This document shows positions 1 through 7,543 of a stretch of 64,000 nt of DNA, one piece after another; position 1 is the stretch's first letter; the number at the start of each line of letters is the position of its first letter. The DNA lies in NCBI RefSeq assembly GCF_009176305.1, contig NZ_BLAJ01000001.1:1291362-1355361 (forward strand), read 5' to 3'. Under the pieces are notes generated by a model, which did not search any database, had not been told where the DNA came from, and saw nothing but the letters and a program-made list of their open reading frames with translations. The DNA comes from Martinezella dioscoreae. Lineage in GTDB: Bacteria; Pseudomonadota; Alphaproteobacteria; Rhizobiales; Rhizobiaceae. A program made the position numbers and the translations under genes.

Positions 1-149
1 AAGCCATCTTGCACGATCATGATCGCGGACGATCCGATCGACTGCGCATAACGGTAGGCGTTCGCGAGAGCAGTGCTGGACCAGCCGAACCGGCCGGGAT
101 CATCCACTGTTGTCCACTCATTGGCCGGGTAATCCGATGCACCGCTCAT
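1..149 (-). CDS. Serine hydrolase (beta-lactamase class C-like), N-terminal fragment
   Basis: The first 49 codons of a gene that runs off the left edge. The reading frame opens with ATG at 149 behind a good GGAGG ribosome site and stays open. The fragment contains a GRFGWSS segment, a YRYAQSIGSSA segment and ends MIVQDG. This resembles the entry to the catalytic domain of the 6-aminohexanoate-dimer-hydrolase/beta-lactamase family, where a residue run like MIVHDG precedes the first core strand. The SxxK nucleophile lies outside the window, so family and function are provisional. It is divergent from the DUF1489 gene. Confidence 0.6.
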   Translation of the reverse strand, partial: MSGASDYPANEWTTVDDPGRFGWSSTALANAYRYAQSIGSSAIMIVQDG

Positions 150-257
150 AATCGCCTCCGAGAATCACCTCTTGCGCTTTCAGGTGATGTTACCCACTCT
201 GTGGATGTCCGCAGTGAAAGGCTTGACGCTGCTGGTCAAAAGGACTTCAACGGCATT

Positions 258-692
258 ATGGCTTTGCATCTCATTAAATTGTGCGTGGGCGCGGATTCGC
301 TGGATGATCTGCGCGAATGGGTTTCCGAGCGGGCAATGAACGCCATTGCTGCTGGGCTCGAGCCGCATACAACCCACACGACGCGTATGGTGCCGAAACG
401 GGTAGACGAGCTGTTGGACGGCGGTTCGCTTTATTGGGTGATCAAAGGGCAGGTGCAGGCGCGGCAGAAATTGCTTGGCATCGAGACCTTCACCGACGCG
501 GACGGCATTCAGCGCTGCCGGCTTATTCTCGACCCGAGCGTTGTCGAGACGACAGGGCAGCCGAAGCGGCCATTTCAGGGCTGGCGGTACCTGCCGCAGG
601 ACGACGTGCCGCGCGATCTCGACAGTCTCGGCGCGGCAGCCGAATTGCCCGCCGATCTGCGGCGGGAACTTTCCGAACTCGGATTGCTTTAA
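258..692 (+). CDS. DUF1489 family protein
   Basis: A 144-residue cytoplasmic protein beginning MALHLIKLCVGADSLDDL, the typical opening of DUF1489 proteins of alphaproteobacteria, and matching their usual length of about 140 residues. The frame extends upstream to 9, but that part overlaps the divergent hydrolase start and has no family resemblance, so the ATG at 258 was chosen. The role of the family is unknown. Visible features are a basic patch near RMVPKR and a C-terminal RGWRYL-like aromatic segment followed by an acidic tail. It meets the next gene tail to tail with a 4-base overlap. Confidence 0.85.
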   Translation: MALHLIKLCVGADSLDDLREWVSERAMNAIAAGLEPHTTHTTRMVPKRVDELLDGGSLYWVIKGQVQARQKLLGIETFTDADGIQRCRLILDPSVVETTGQPKRPFQGWRYLPQDDVPRDLDSLGAAAELPADLRRELSELGLL

Positions 693-964
693 CGCAGTCG
701 CATCATGATCGGCGCACGGCCGGTCGGGGCGGTGATGTGCAGATGAATATGCGCTTCCGGCTGCGAATAACGCCAGGCGCGTGCGCCATGGCAAAGCAGG
801 ATGCCGATCAGGTCTTTCGTCTTGCTGCGCGAACGCGAACGGCTGAGACCTAGGTCCGCTAGCCGCATCGCCGCCTCATGCAGCGGATGAAGAGCAAAGC
901 CCTTCGGTTTCATCTTGCCCCCGCCGTCGAGCGAGAAACCGGGAAAGTTCTCGTTCATTGCCAT
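689..964 (-). CDS. Small conserved-looking hypothetical protein
   Basis: A 91-residue frame with no domain I recognise. It begins MAMNENFPGFSLDGGGKMKPKGF, has an Arg/Ser-rich stretch (SRSRSRSKT) near residues 41-49, and ends with a His-rich segment HIHLHITAPTG. It is basic, with no signal peptide or membrane helix. Codon use looks normal and it overlaps the convergent DUF1489 gene by only 4 bases, filling an otherwise empty stretch. Both points suggest a real gene. A run of four G lies just before the start; the second ATG, two codons in, is an alternative. Confidence 0.6.
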   Translation of the reverse strand: MAMNENFPGFSLDGGGKMKPKGFALHPLHEAAMRLADLGLSRSRSRSKTKDLIGILLCHGARAWRYSQPEAHIHLHITAPTGRAPIMMRLR

Positions 965-1090
965 TTCAAAACCCCGTACACGTTACAAACTCAGGGCCGG
1001 CCCGTTTGACATTCGGAACCGGAGGATCGGGCGCAACAGAAGGCCCGACCAATCTTCAAATCATGCGGCGCGAAAACACCGGCCACATTC

Positions 1091-2596
1091 CTATTCCGTG
1101 CTCGCCCAGCACTTGACGCCAGCTCGCTTGAGCGCCTTGCAGGCATTCACCGCTTCGCTCTGATCTTCGAAACCACCAAAACGGGCGCGGTAACCGCCAT
1201 CGAAGGCGACTGTATAGGGCTTTGCCGAACGCAGCGCCTTGCCACCCTTGGTCTTAGCCGTATCAAGCAGGTCGGTTGCGCCATCCTTACTGGAGGAAAT
1301 GCCAATCTGCACGACCCAGCCAGTCGGCTCGCGCTCGGCTTTGGCTGCTTTTGCAACCTTCTCTGTCTTTTCGGTCCGCTGCAGCTTCGCGAGATTCGTA
1401 TTGCTCTTGGAGGTTGATGCGGTCGTTACGGTATCGATCTCATCCTCATCGGCATCGTCCGACGATCCGGCGGAGGCCGTTTCGTCATAGGCTGGCCGCT
1501 TCACGGACTCCGGTTTCGCCGAAAGCAGTGGATTGGAGGAGGAAGACTGCGGCGTTACCGCTGCGAAGGCCGCCGCACTGGAAGGGTTGGAATCCGCGAC
1601 TTCGGTCGTTCCGCCATTCTTGATCTTCGCGCGGCTGATATCCGCCATGCGTGCGCTGGCTGCCTGCACATTGGGCGTTGCGGCCGGGGCCTGTGCGATC
1701 ACATTGGAATCAATATGCTTTGTCGATGCTTTAGGCAGATAGTCAGCGATCAGCTTGCGCATCTGGTTGTCACGAGCCGGCGTCGAAGCGCCGCCAAGGA
1801 CGACACCAACGATGGAGCGACCATCGACTTTCACGGAGGTTGCGAGATTATAGCCGGCGGCACGCGTGTAACCAGTCTTGATGCCGTCGACGCCGCGCAC
1901 GGAGCCAACCAGGCGATTGTGACCGAGGATCGTGCGATTGCCGAGCCGGAAGCTCGTTTCGGAGAAGAAACCGTAATATTCCGGGAAATGCTCGCGCAGG
2001 GCGATGCCAAGGCGGGCCTGATCGCGCGCCGTCGTCATCTGCGCCGTGTTCGGCAGGCCGTTCGGGTTGCGATAGGTCGTGCGCGTCATGCCGAGCGCCC
2101 GCGCCTTATCGTTCATCATCCGGGCAAAGCCTTCCTCCGAACCGCCAAGCATTTCGCCAAGCGCCATTGCGGCATCATTGGCAGATTTGGTGACGATGCC
2201 GAGGATCGCCTCGCGAACAGTCACGGAGCGGCCGGCTCCAATACCGAGCTTGGTCGGAGCCTGTGCTGCAGCGTTCTTCGAAAACACGACGGGGGTGTCG
2301 AGGGTGATGCGGCCGGCTTCGAGCGCTTCGAAGGTTAGATAGACCGTCATCATCTTGGTCAGCGAGGCCGGGTAGTGCAGCGTGTCGGCGTTTTCACTGT
2401 AGAGAACGTTGCCGGTATTGGCATCGATGACGATACCGGCATATTTCGGACCGGCCGCGCTCGCGTCAATGACAGTCACCATGACTGTCGCCGTTGCGAT
2501 CGAAAAACCAAGAAGCGCTCTCGCCAGAATCTTACCGGTTTGAGACGACGAAACGGAAAGAATGGATCTGGACACTAAATCACTCTCTGCTTGCAT
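1091..2596 (-). CDS. D-alanyl-D-alanine carboxypeptidase with C-terminal SPOR domain
   Basis: A low-molecular-mass penicillin-binding protein (peptidase S11) that removes the terminal D-Ala from peptidoglycan stem peptides in the periplasm. All three motifs are present: SLTK with nucleophile S78 and K81, SAN at 138-140, and KTG at 240-242. An N-terminal hydrophobic segment ending ASA-A (about residue 47) looks like an export signal. A low-complexity linker, about 300-420, leads to a SPOR domain from about 425 to the end, which in the family binds denuded glycan at division sites. This suggests septal targeting. GTG at 2575 behind AGAGAG is an alternative start. A second family member lies at 55541. 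Confidence 0.92.
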   Translation of the reverse strand: MQAESDLVSRSILSVSSSQTGKILARALLGFSIATATVMVTVIDASAAGPKYAGIVIDANTGNVLYSENADTLHYPASLTKMMTVYLTFEALEAGRITLDTPVVFSKNAAAQAPTKLGIGAGRSVTVREAILGIVTKSANDAAMALGEMLGGSEEGFARMMNDKARALGMTRTTYRNPNGLPNTAQMTTARDQARLGIALREHFPEYYGFFSETSFRLGNRTILGHNRLVGSVRGVDGIKTGYTRAAGYNLATSVKVDGRSIVGVVLGGASTPARDNQMRKLIADYLPKASTKHIDSNVIAQAPAATPNVQAASARMADISRAKIKNGGTTEVADSNPSSAAAFAAVTPQSSSSNPLLSAKPESVKRPAYDETASAGSSDDADEDEIDTVTTASTSKSNTNLAKLQRTEKTEKVAKAAKAEREPTGWVVQIGISSSKDGATDLLDTAKTKGGKALRSAKPYTVAFDGGYRARFGGFEDQSEAVNACKALKRAGVKCWASTE

Positions 2597-2713
2597 TTAC
2601 ATTCTCGATTATCCGGCCGCCGCCTCCATGAACGGCCATTCCGTTCGACAGTAGAGGCTTAGCGTTACCAATCGGTTTATGATGAACAGTTGGTTTCAGG
2701 TTTCTGCGCCGTT

Positions 2714-3484
2714 TTAGCGGCCGCCCACAGCTGTCGGCGCAGGTACGGCATTATCCACAAGACGCGTTTTGACGAAGTTCTGGACGGCGGCATCCATGGC
2801 GCGCCAGTCACCCAGCTGATTGCTGGAAAAGCGGTAGAGAACGCTCAAATCCTTACCGACCTTGATGTCTCTCTGGCAATCGCCGCTGGTTGCCAGCGTG
2901 GGCGAGGAGGGCAGGAGACAGCGCACGACATAATCGGTCTCGTCAGGCCGCGGCGCCGTCAGAAGGATTTCGTCGTTGTAGCCGGCATCCGCACGAAGCC
3001 GATGTGCGGTCAGGCCGAAGGGGCCGGCATAGGCCGCCCCATCCATCAGTTGCGAATAGATCGGACCGAGCCGGCCGGACATGTCATGGGACATCGTGCT
3101 CTGGCTGATTTGCAGGAAGATCAGTGAGGACGATTGCGAGATATCGTCGAAACGCATGCGATCGGCTTCGCTATAGCCCTGCATCTGCGGCCAGGTCAGA
3201 TAGAGATCGACACGTTCGGCCATACCGTCCGAACGCTCGCTCGGAAAGCGAATGGTGTTTGCAGCCAGACGCATTGTGTCGTCGCCGATCGTGACAGAGA
3301 TGGGCTTGGTATCCGTCGTATGCCCTGCCAGCGAAATTTTCTCACCAAGCCAGTGTCCACCAACGGATATGGCTACGGTCAAGGCTGCCAGAACGGCGAC
3401 ACCGGCCGTGAGCCCATAGACAAAGCCGCTCGATATCAGCGGTCTTTCTTCGATCATTGCGGCGGATGACAGAGGAGGAGCCAT
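2714..3484 (-). CDS. Single-pass membrane protein, unknown function
   Basis: A 256-residue protein with a short cytoplasmic N-terminus, one transmembrane helix (about residues 20-42, GFVYGLTAGVAVLAALTVA) and a periplasmic remainder. It has two cysteines, in RCLLP and SGDCQRD, that could form a disulfide. I do not recognise a named domain. It lies just upstream of the SPOR carboxypeptidase on the same strand, with about 117 bases between them, so it may belong to the cell-envelope group. An exact TTAA-N7-TTAA palindrome at 3593-3607, about 110 bases upstream of the start, suggests CtrA control. Confidence 0.75.
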   Translation of the reverse strand: MAPPLSSAAMIEERPLISSGFVYGLTAGVAVLAALTVAISVGGHWLGEKISLAGHTTDTKPISVTIGDDTMRLAANTIRFPSERSDGMAERVDLYLTWPQMQGYSEADRMRFDDISQSSSLIFLQISQSTMSHDMSGRLGPIYSQLMDGAAYAGPFGLTAHRLRADAGYNDEILLTAPRPDETDYVVRCLLPSSPTLATSGDCQRDIKVGKDLSVLYRFSSNQLGDWRAMDAAVQNFVKTRLVDNAVPAPTAVGGR

Positions 3485-3592
3485 ACTCTTGCCTTCATTT
3501 CCTTCCGCTCAGGTCGCCATCATCGACGGCAAAGCCTCGCGGCGCCTGACTTTTTTGAGTCTCGTTGGAAATGATGATTGGCGCCACGATGG

Positions 3593-3607
3593 TTAACCGA
3601 CGGTTAA
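3593..3607. promoter_or_regulatory. Predicted CtrA-binding box (TTAA-N7-TTAA)
   Basis: The 15-base sequence TTAACCGACGGTTAA is a perfect palindrome about its central base and fits the full CtrA consensus of alphaproteobacteria exactly. It lies 109 bases upstream of the minus-strand membrane-protein gene that starts at 3484. No other exact copy was noticed in the intergenic regions of the window. Confidence 0.55.
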
Positions 3608-3686
3608 ATATGTGTCGCAAGCCATGCTAATGGCGCACTTAAATTCTTCGGGTATTTTCAGCCTTAGCTTTAGGCCCACTCATTAA

Positions 3687-3725
3687 ACGAAAAAGAGCCG
3701 TTCCCTGGGACAGTGGGAACGGCTC
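3687..3725 (-). terminator. Rho-independent terminator of the BTLCP protease gene
   Basis: Perfect 11-base inverted repeat, GAGCCGTTCCC at 3695-3705 and its complement at 3715-3725, with a 9-base loop. On the minus strand it is followed by a run of five T. It lies about 95 bases past the stop of the minus-strand gene at 3821-4426. Confidence 0.8.
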
Positions 3726-3820
3726 AGAGGCACCGGCCTGGACAGAAATCAGGGGACGAGACCGGGCCTCTGACTTTGACCATCGACGCTAGGTCGCCGA
3801 TGATCCTGTGTGAAGAACGC

Positions 3821-4426
3821 TTATTTCAAGCTGCCGACTGCGACGGCGCGGCCATCCTGGATCTTGACCCAGCGAGCCGGGTGGTCGGCGGACTGGCGCT
3901 TGAGGAAGGTATACTCGGTTTCGGACCAGAGCTTCACCTTGTTGCGCATGTTATCGAGAATGAAATCGCCGCGATCCGTGCGGACGGTCAAAACGGCATG
4001 GCCTTCACCGTTCGGCTGCAGCACGACGGTCATGAGCAGATCGGAAGGCGAGAAGCCGGCATCGATGAGCTGCTTGCGCTTCAGGAGCGCGAAATCCTCG
4101 CAGTCACCGGCGGTGGTCGGGATCGCCCACTTTTCCTCAACGCCGTAAAGCTCCATATCGGTCATCGGCTTGATGGTGGTATTGACCGTGTAATTGACCT
4201 TCAGGATCGTCTTCCAGCTATCCTCATTGAGGATCATCGGCCCTGCATCGCCACCGGAATAGGCGCATTCCCGCGGATTTTCCTTGCAGAATTCGTAATG
4301 GCCGATCGGAGGAGCAGCGTCGCCTGTTATCGTCATGTTGGCGGGTGCCGCCTGGGCCGCACCGAAGAAGCCAAGAGCGGAAAGCGCCAGAGCGGCAAGG
4401 CCGCGAAGTGCGATTTGAAAGTTCAT
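3821..4426 (-). CDS. Transglutaminase-like cysteine proteinase (BTLCP, DUF920)
   Basis: A 201-residue exported protein of the bacterial transglutaminase-like cysteine proteinase family common in rhizobia. An N-terminal signal peptide (LAALALSALGFFGAAQAA) ends near residue 26. The catalytic triad is visible: Cys in GDCEDFALLKR, His in GEGHAVLTV and Asp in FILDN. LapG, a distant relative, cleaves a surface adhesin in pseudomonads. Whether this protein has such a target is not shown, since no LapD-like or adhesin gene is near. It is monocistronic, with a strong terminator downstream and a long AT-rich upstream region. Confidence 0.85.
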   Translation of the reverse strand: MNFQIALRGLAALALSALGFFGAAQAAPANMTITGDAAPPIGHYEFCKENPRECAYSGGDAGPMILNEDSWKTILKVNYTVNTTIKPMTDMELYGVEEKWAIPTTAGDCEDFALLKRKQLIDAGFSPSDLLMTVVLQPNGEGHAVLTVRTDRGDFILDNMRNKVKLWSETEYTFLKRQSADHPARWVKIQDGRAVAVGSLK

Positions 4427-4817
4427 GTCCCTGTCCCTGTTTTATTGGGATCAGAATGACACGCGTGATTTTATCTGACGCAAAATTGCGCAGTTAAATT
4501 AATAGCTTAGTTGAATCAAATCTGGAGAAAATTCTCATAAAACACGCAGAAAACTTGATTCAAGTTTGCGGCAAATTCGATTAAAATTTGAGGAATTTTG
4601 GTATGAAGTGCAGCAAAGCGAGAGTTTGATATCCGGCTGTTTCGGAACGGTTTTCAACAATGAGGATCGTTAACGTCCGGGTGCAGATTTGGGCAGCAAC
4701 CGTGTTGTATTGATACAGAGCCCACCTTGCGATAGGCCTGCCGAGTGCCGGAAATGACCGCAAGAACCTCGATCTGTCCCATTTTGGGAAAGCCGGCTCA
4801 AAAAATATTTTTGATTT
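4427..4817. other. AT-rich intergenic region with small palindromes, 391 bases
   Basis: The stretch upstream of the protease gene is markedly AT-rich from about 4480 to 4620. It contains TTGA-A-TCAA at 4511-4519 and the larger palindrome AAACTTGA-T-TCAAGTTT at 4551-4567, which share a TTGA-N-TCAA core, plus CGCAA-AA-TTGCG near 4482. These look like operator half-sites. Open frames here are short and show no recognisable protein. Confidence 0.4.
4551..4567. promoter_or_regulatory. Perfect 8-base palindrome arms, possible operator
   Basis: AAACTTGA and TCAAGTTT flank one central base, in an AT-rich region about 125 bases upstream of the protease gene starting at 4426. A shorter related copy (TTGA-A-TCAA) lies 40 bases nearer that gene, at 4511-4519. 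The spacing of four helical turns would suit paired binding of a dimer. Confidence 0.35.
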
Positions 4818-5780
4818 TTATTGTCGGCCGTTGGGGCGAAGCCCGTCGGTTGTGCGAATGATCGCGGCAGCCATCTCCGCGACGGCCGGCGAGTGGGCCG
4901 CGTTCGCAACGATCACCAGTTCCGCCTCTGGCCATGCTTGCGACAATTCCCAGGCTGTTACCAGCGGCGCCTCGAGATCCATCCGCCCCTGGATCATCGT
5001 GCAGGGGATACCGGCGGGCCGATGGATGTCGCGCAGGATCTGCCGTTCCACGAGCCAGCCCAGATGGTGGGAGTAGTGGGTGATGATCCGGGCACGGGCC
5101 GTCAGATAGCGAGGATCGGACCACCGAGATGGGAGGGTCTCGCGCGGATCGATCAGGATCGAGGCGCCCTCCCATTCGTGCCAGTCTCTTGCAGCTCTCA
5201 CGTGGATTGCGGGATCTGGGTTAAGCAGGAGGCGATAATAGGCAGCGACGAGATCACCGTCGCGATCCTCTTCATGCACGGCAGCGCGAAAGCGTGCCCA
5301 TTGCTCCGGAAAGAACCGGCCAAGACCTTGATAGAGCCAATCGATTTCTGATTGTCTCGTCATGGTAATGCCGACGAGGAGCAAGCTTTCCACCCGTTGC
5401 GCATGGGTTTCGGCATAGACGAGCGCAAGCGTGCAGCCCCAGGAATTGCCGAAGACGATCCAGCTTTCAACGCCGAGACGCAACCGCAATTGCTCGATAT
5501 CGGCAATCGTATGCCATGTGGTGTTGGCCGAGAGATCGATCGCCGGTTCCGACGCATGCGGAAGGCTGCCGCCGCAGCCGCGCTGGTCGAACTGAATGAT
5601 TCGATAGTAATGCGGGTCAAAATAACGCCGCGTTCCGGCCGAACTTCCTGAACCCGGACCGCCGTGCAGGATAAGGACAGGCCTGCCTTGCCGGTTGCCT
5701 GATTGCGTGCAATGAATCCGCTGGCCGTCACCGACCTCAAGCAGGCCTTCGTCAAAAGGAATTGTATCCGGGTAAAGCAT
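4818..5780 (-). CDS. pip: Proline iminopeptidase
   Basis: An alpha/beta hydrolase of peptidase family S33 that releases N-terminal proline from small peptides in the cytoplasm. The 320 residues match the family. Diagnostic motifs are the oxyanion segment HGGPGSG (near 39-45), DQRGCGGS (near 70), the nucleophile elbow GNSWGCTLAL with Ser near 113, and the late acid and base in GRMD and AAHS. The elbow is GNSWG rather than the commoner GGSWG. No signal peptide is seen. The gene stands alone between AT-rich DNA and a PilZ gene. Confidence 0.92.
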   Translation of the reverse strand: MLYPDTIPFDEGLLEVGDGQRIHCTQSGNRQGRPVLILHGGPGSGSSAGTRRYFDPHYYRIIQFDQRGCGGSLPHASEPAIDLSANTTWHTIADIEQLRLRLGVESWIVFGNSWGCTLALVYAETHAQRVESLLLVGITMTRQSEIDWLYQGLGRFFPEQWARFRAAVHEEDRDGDLVAAYYRLLLNPDPAIHVRAARDWHEWEGASILIDPRETLPSRWSDPRYLTARARIITHYSHHLGWLVERQILRDIHRPAGIPCTMIQGRMDLEAPLVTAWELSQAWPEAELVIVANAAHSPAVAEMAAAIIRTTDGLRPNGRQ

Positions 5781-5851
5781 TTGCCGTCACGCGTTGAGAA
5801 GAAGACAGGCATCGCTGTTTCGCGACGCCGCGTGACAGGAGGATGACAATA

Positions 5852-6481
5852 TCAGAGAAATTCGCGCAAGGTCTCGCGCGACTGCAGCGAAAGGAATTCG
5901 ATCGCCACGCCTTCCATGAAATGGCGAACGACGCGGCCACGCATATTGCCGAGGCGTACCGGCGTCCCGATCGTGGGGCGTATTTCGACATCGACCGCGG
6001 CACCCGAGAGCGAGAGGTCCATGATGCGGCAGACATATTGCGTACCGTCGTCGAGCGTAAGCTCGCAGCGGGTGTTGCGCGGCGTCAGGCGATCATGGCG
6101 GCGATCTTCCGGCAGGCCAAGTTCGTGCTTGTTGGCAAGCCAGGTCAATTGGGCGGCAAGCTTTTCGCGTTTCCGCTCGGTCGCATTGATCGACATGGTG
6201 AAACCGCGGCCATCGACGGCAACGACATTGCCTTCAACGCGGCCAAGGTGATCGATATAGGCGACAACGCGCTCGTCGGCGCGCGGACGTCCCAGGCAGG
6301 TGACATGAAGGTCGCCTGGCGACATCTCGGTGACCAGGCACTCGAACTCCTCATAATTAGCCAGCATCAGGCGACCCTGCATATTGATCGGAACCCGTTG
6401 AAAGGTCCGCTGATCATTGCGAACAGCATTGCCTGTCATTTGGTTGGGCCGCGTCGCATGGGCCGGCTGGAATGAGTGCAT
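5852..6481 (-). CDS. Tandem PilZ domain protein (putative c-di-GMP receptor)
   Basis: A 209-residue cytoplasmic protein with two PilZ-like halves. The first (about 27-105) has a QRVPINMQGRL segment in the position of the RxxxR motif but lacks a clear D/NxSxxG. The second (about 125-209) has RRHDRL and DLSLSGAAV, the complete c-di-GMP signature. The first half may therefore be structural while the second binds the nucleotide. In rhizobia such proteins affect motility or polysaccharides, but nothing nearby names the target. It lies 82 bases downstream of the PAS gene on the same strand. Confidence 0.85.
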   Translation of the reverse strand: MHSFQPAHATRPNQMTGNAVRNDQRTFQRVPINMQGRLMLANYEEFECLVTEMSPGDLHVTCLGRPRADERVVAYIDHLGRVEGNVVAVDGRGFTMSINATERKREKLAAQLTWLANKHELGLPEDRRHDRLTPRNTRCELTLDDGTQYVCRIMDLSLSGAAVDVEIRPTIGTPVRLGNMRGRVVRHFMEGVAIEFLSLQSRETLREFL

Positions 6482-6563
6482 GAAGCGTCTTGAACCCTAT
6501 TGCGTCTCTTCCAACTATTAGCCGCAACTCCTTAAAGTAAGGTTGTCTTTCCCGAGGCATGGC

Positions 6564-7226
6564 TTAGAGATGATCGTCGATTTTGTTCCGAGCTGGGTCA
6601 ATTCCAGCTCTCTCGCGCCCATTTTTTGCTTGAATTAACTTTCGGCGCATCCATTCGCCCAGGCTGGTGCTTCGCTGATGCGGCAGAAGATCTGTCGGAT
6701 CGGGATGCGGCGGCGCATTCACGAGCCGGACGGGGCGGTCGCGAAGCAGGCGGCTGCGGTCCAGCGCCAGAAATTCCAGGCGCTCATTGCCGAGCCATGT
6801 CGTGTAAACGGTGGGCGTGAGGCAGCCGAGCAGTCTGTCGCAAGTGTCGCTCGATGTTCGAACCGGCAGCAATATCAGCTCGAAGGTCATGCTGCGGCCA
6901 CTGATGCAATATCCCGTTGCATGGATCGATGCGGGAACCACGTGCCTCATCACGCCGGCGGCGATGTGCACCGGATCGTCCTGCTGGCTGCCAGCCCAGA
7001 GCGCCGCGAAATTCTCGCCGCGAATCTCGCGCCCCATGAGGTTGCAGATCGCCGTACCGGCCAGACGGAAGCGGGGATTGTCGTCGGCGGTGTTTTCCAG
7101 GATGAACAGCTCGGGAAGAATATGTCCGATCGCCGATGGCTGTATCAAATTGCGCAAGGGGGCATCAGCGTTGCCGCGTATATGCTCCCAATAGGTAAAT
7201 ATATCGATGCTCGTCTTCTGGCGCAT
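6564..7226 (-). CDS. PAS domain protein (PAS_5/DUF1457 type)
   Basis: A soluble protein of about 220 residues beginning MRQKTSIDIFTYWEHIRG. The N-terminal 150 residues have the pattern of PAS_5 proteins, with the conserved segments PSAIGHILPELFILE and RFRLAGTAICNLMGREIRG. There is no output domain; the C-terminus is charged and probably disordered. Such PAS-only proteins are numerous in rhizobia and their ligands are unknown. It precedes the tandem PilZ gene on the same strand, so a link to c-di-GMP signalling is possible but not shown. ATG at 7244 is an alternative start; neither has a convincing ribosome site. Confidence 0.75.
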   Translation of the reverse strand: MRQKTSIDIFTYWEHIRGNADAPLRNLIQPSAIGHILPELFILENTADDNPRFRLAGTAICNLMGREIRGENFAALWAGSQQDDPVHIAAGVMRHVVPASIHATGYCISGRSMTFELILLPVRTSSDTCDRLLGCLTPTVYTTWLGNERLEFLALDRSRLLRDRPVRLVNAPPHPDPTDLLPHQRSTSLGEWMRRKLIQAKNGRERAGIDPARNKIDDHL

Positions 7227-7374
7227 AATGCGTCCGTGTCCCATTTCATTTCAAATACAAAGGCATTCATTGCCCTCGACTCCACCGTTGCGAATTCCAT
7301 GCCAGAACCGGGCCATTAGGGTTAACAAGGGGTTTCGCTTGCTCCGCCCGATGGTCGGTGTAAGGCTTTGTTCA

Positions 7375-7491
7375 TCACTTCACCAAGTGACCTTCAGCAC
7401 GAATTTCCCGGGCGCCGGACGGACCAGCGTGGTCCAATCCGGAGAGGAGCATCCCGGCGCGCCGCCCCATACTGCGGGCGGCTTTTTTTTT
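7375..7491 (+). ncRNA. Structured RNA element (sRNA or 5' leader) ending in a terminator
   Basis: Three consecutive hairpins. The first is TCACTT/AAGTGA around CACC at 7375-7390. The second pairs CCGGA at 7415-7419 with TCCGG at 7438-7442, enclosing an inner 6-pair stem GGACCA/TGGTCC with loop GCG. The third is a terminator stem, GCCGCCC/GGGCGGC at 7461-7482, followed by nine T. The rhomboid gene starts 53 bases after the T run. This architecture fits either an independent small RNA or an attenuating leader. I could not find a convincing promoter and do not recognise the family. Confidence 0.45.
7461..7491 (+). terminator. Rho-independent terminator upstream of the rhomboid gene
   Basis: A 7-pair GC stem (7461-7467 with 7476-7482), an 8-base loop and nine consecutive T at 7483-7491. 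The gene behind it is on the opposite strand, so the terminated transcript must start within about 230 bases upstream. Confidence 0.8.
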
Positions 7492-7543
7492 GATTTTTGC
7501 TGCGGTATGTGTCGAAGACCTCTATTGATAAGCTGAGCAAGAC

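Larger units (their letters stand above)
3485..3820. other. Intergenic region, 336 bases
   Basis: This gap holds the upstream region of the membrane-protein gene, including the CtrA-type palindrome at 3593-3607, and the terminator of the upstream protease gene at 3695-3725. About 95 bases separate that terminator from the protease stop codon. I see no further gene. Confidence 0.6.

Noticed and set aside
4581..4909. Short minus-strand frames in the AT-rich region near 4.6-4.9 kb
   Set aside because: No ribosome site, odd composition, and overlap with the pip gene end; they look accidental.
7375..7491. SRP (4.5S) RNA reading of the structured element
   Set aside because: The GGAGAGGAGC run only loosely recalls the conserved SRP loop; the GGAAGGAAGCAGCC-type core is absent.
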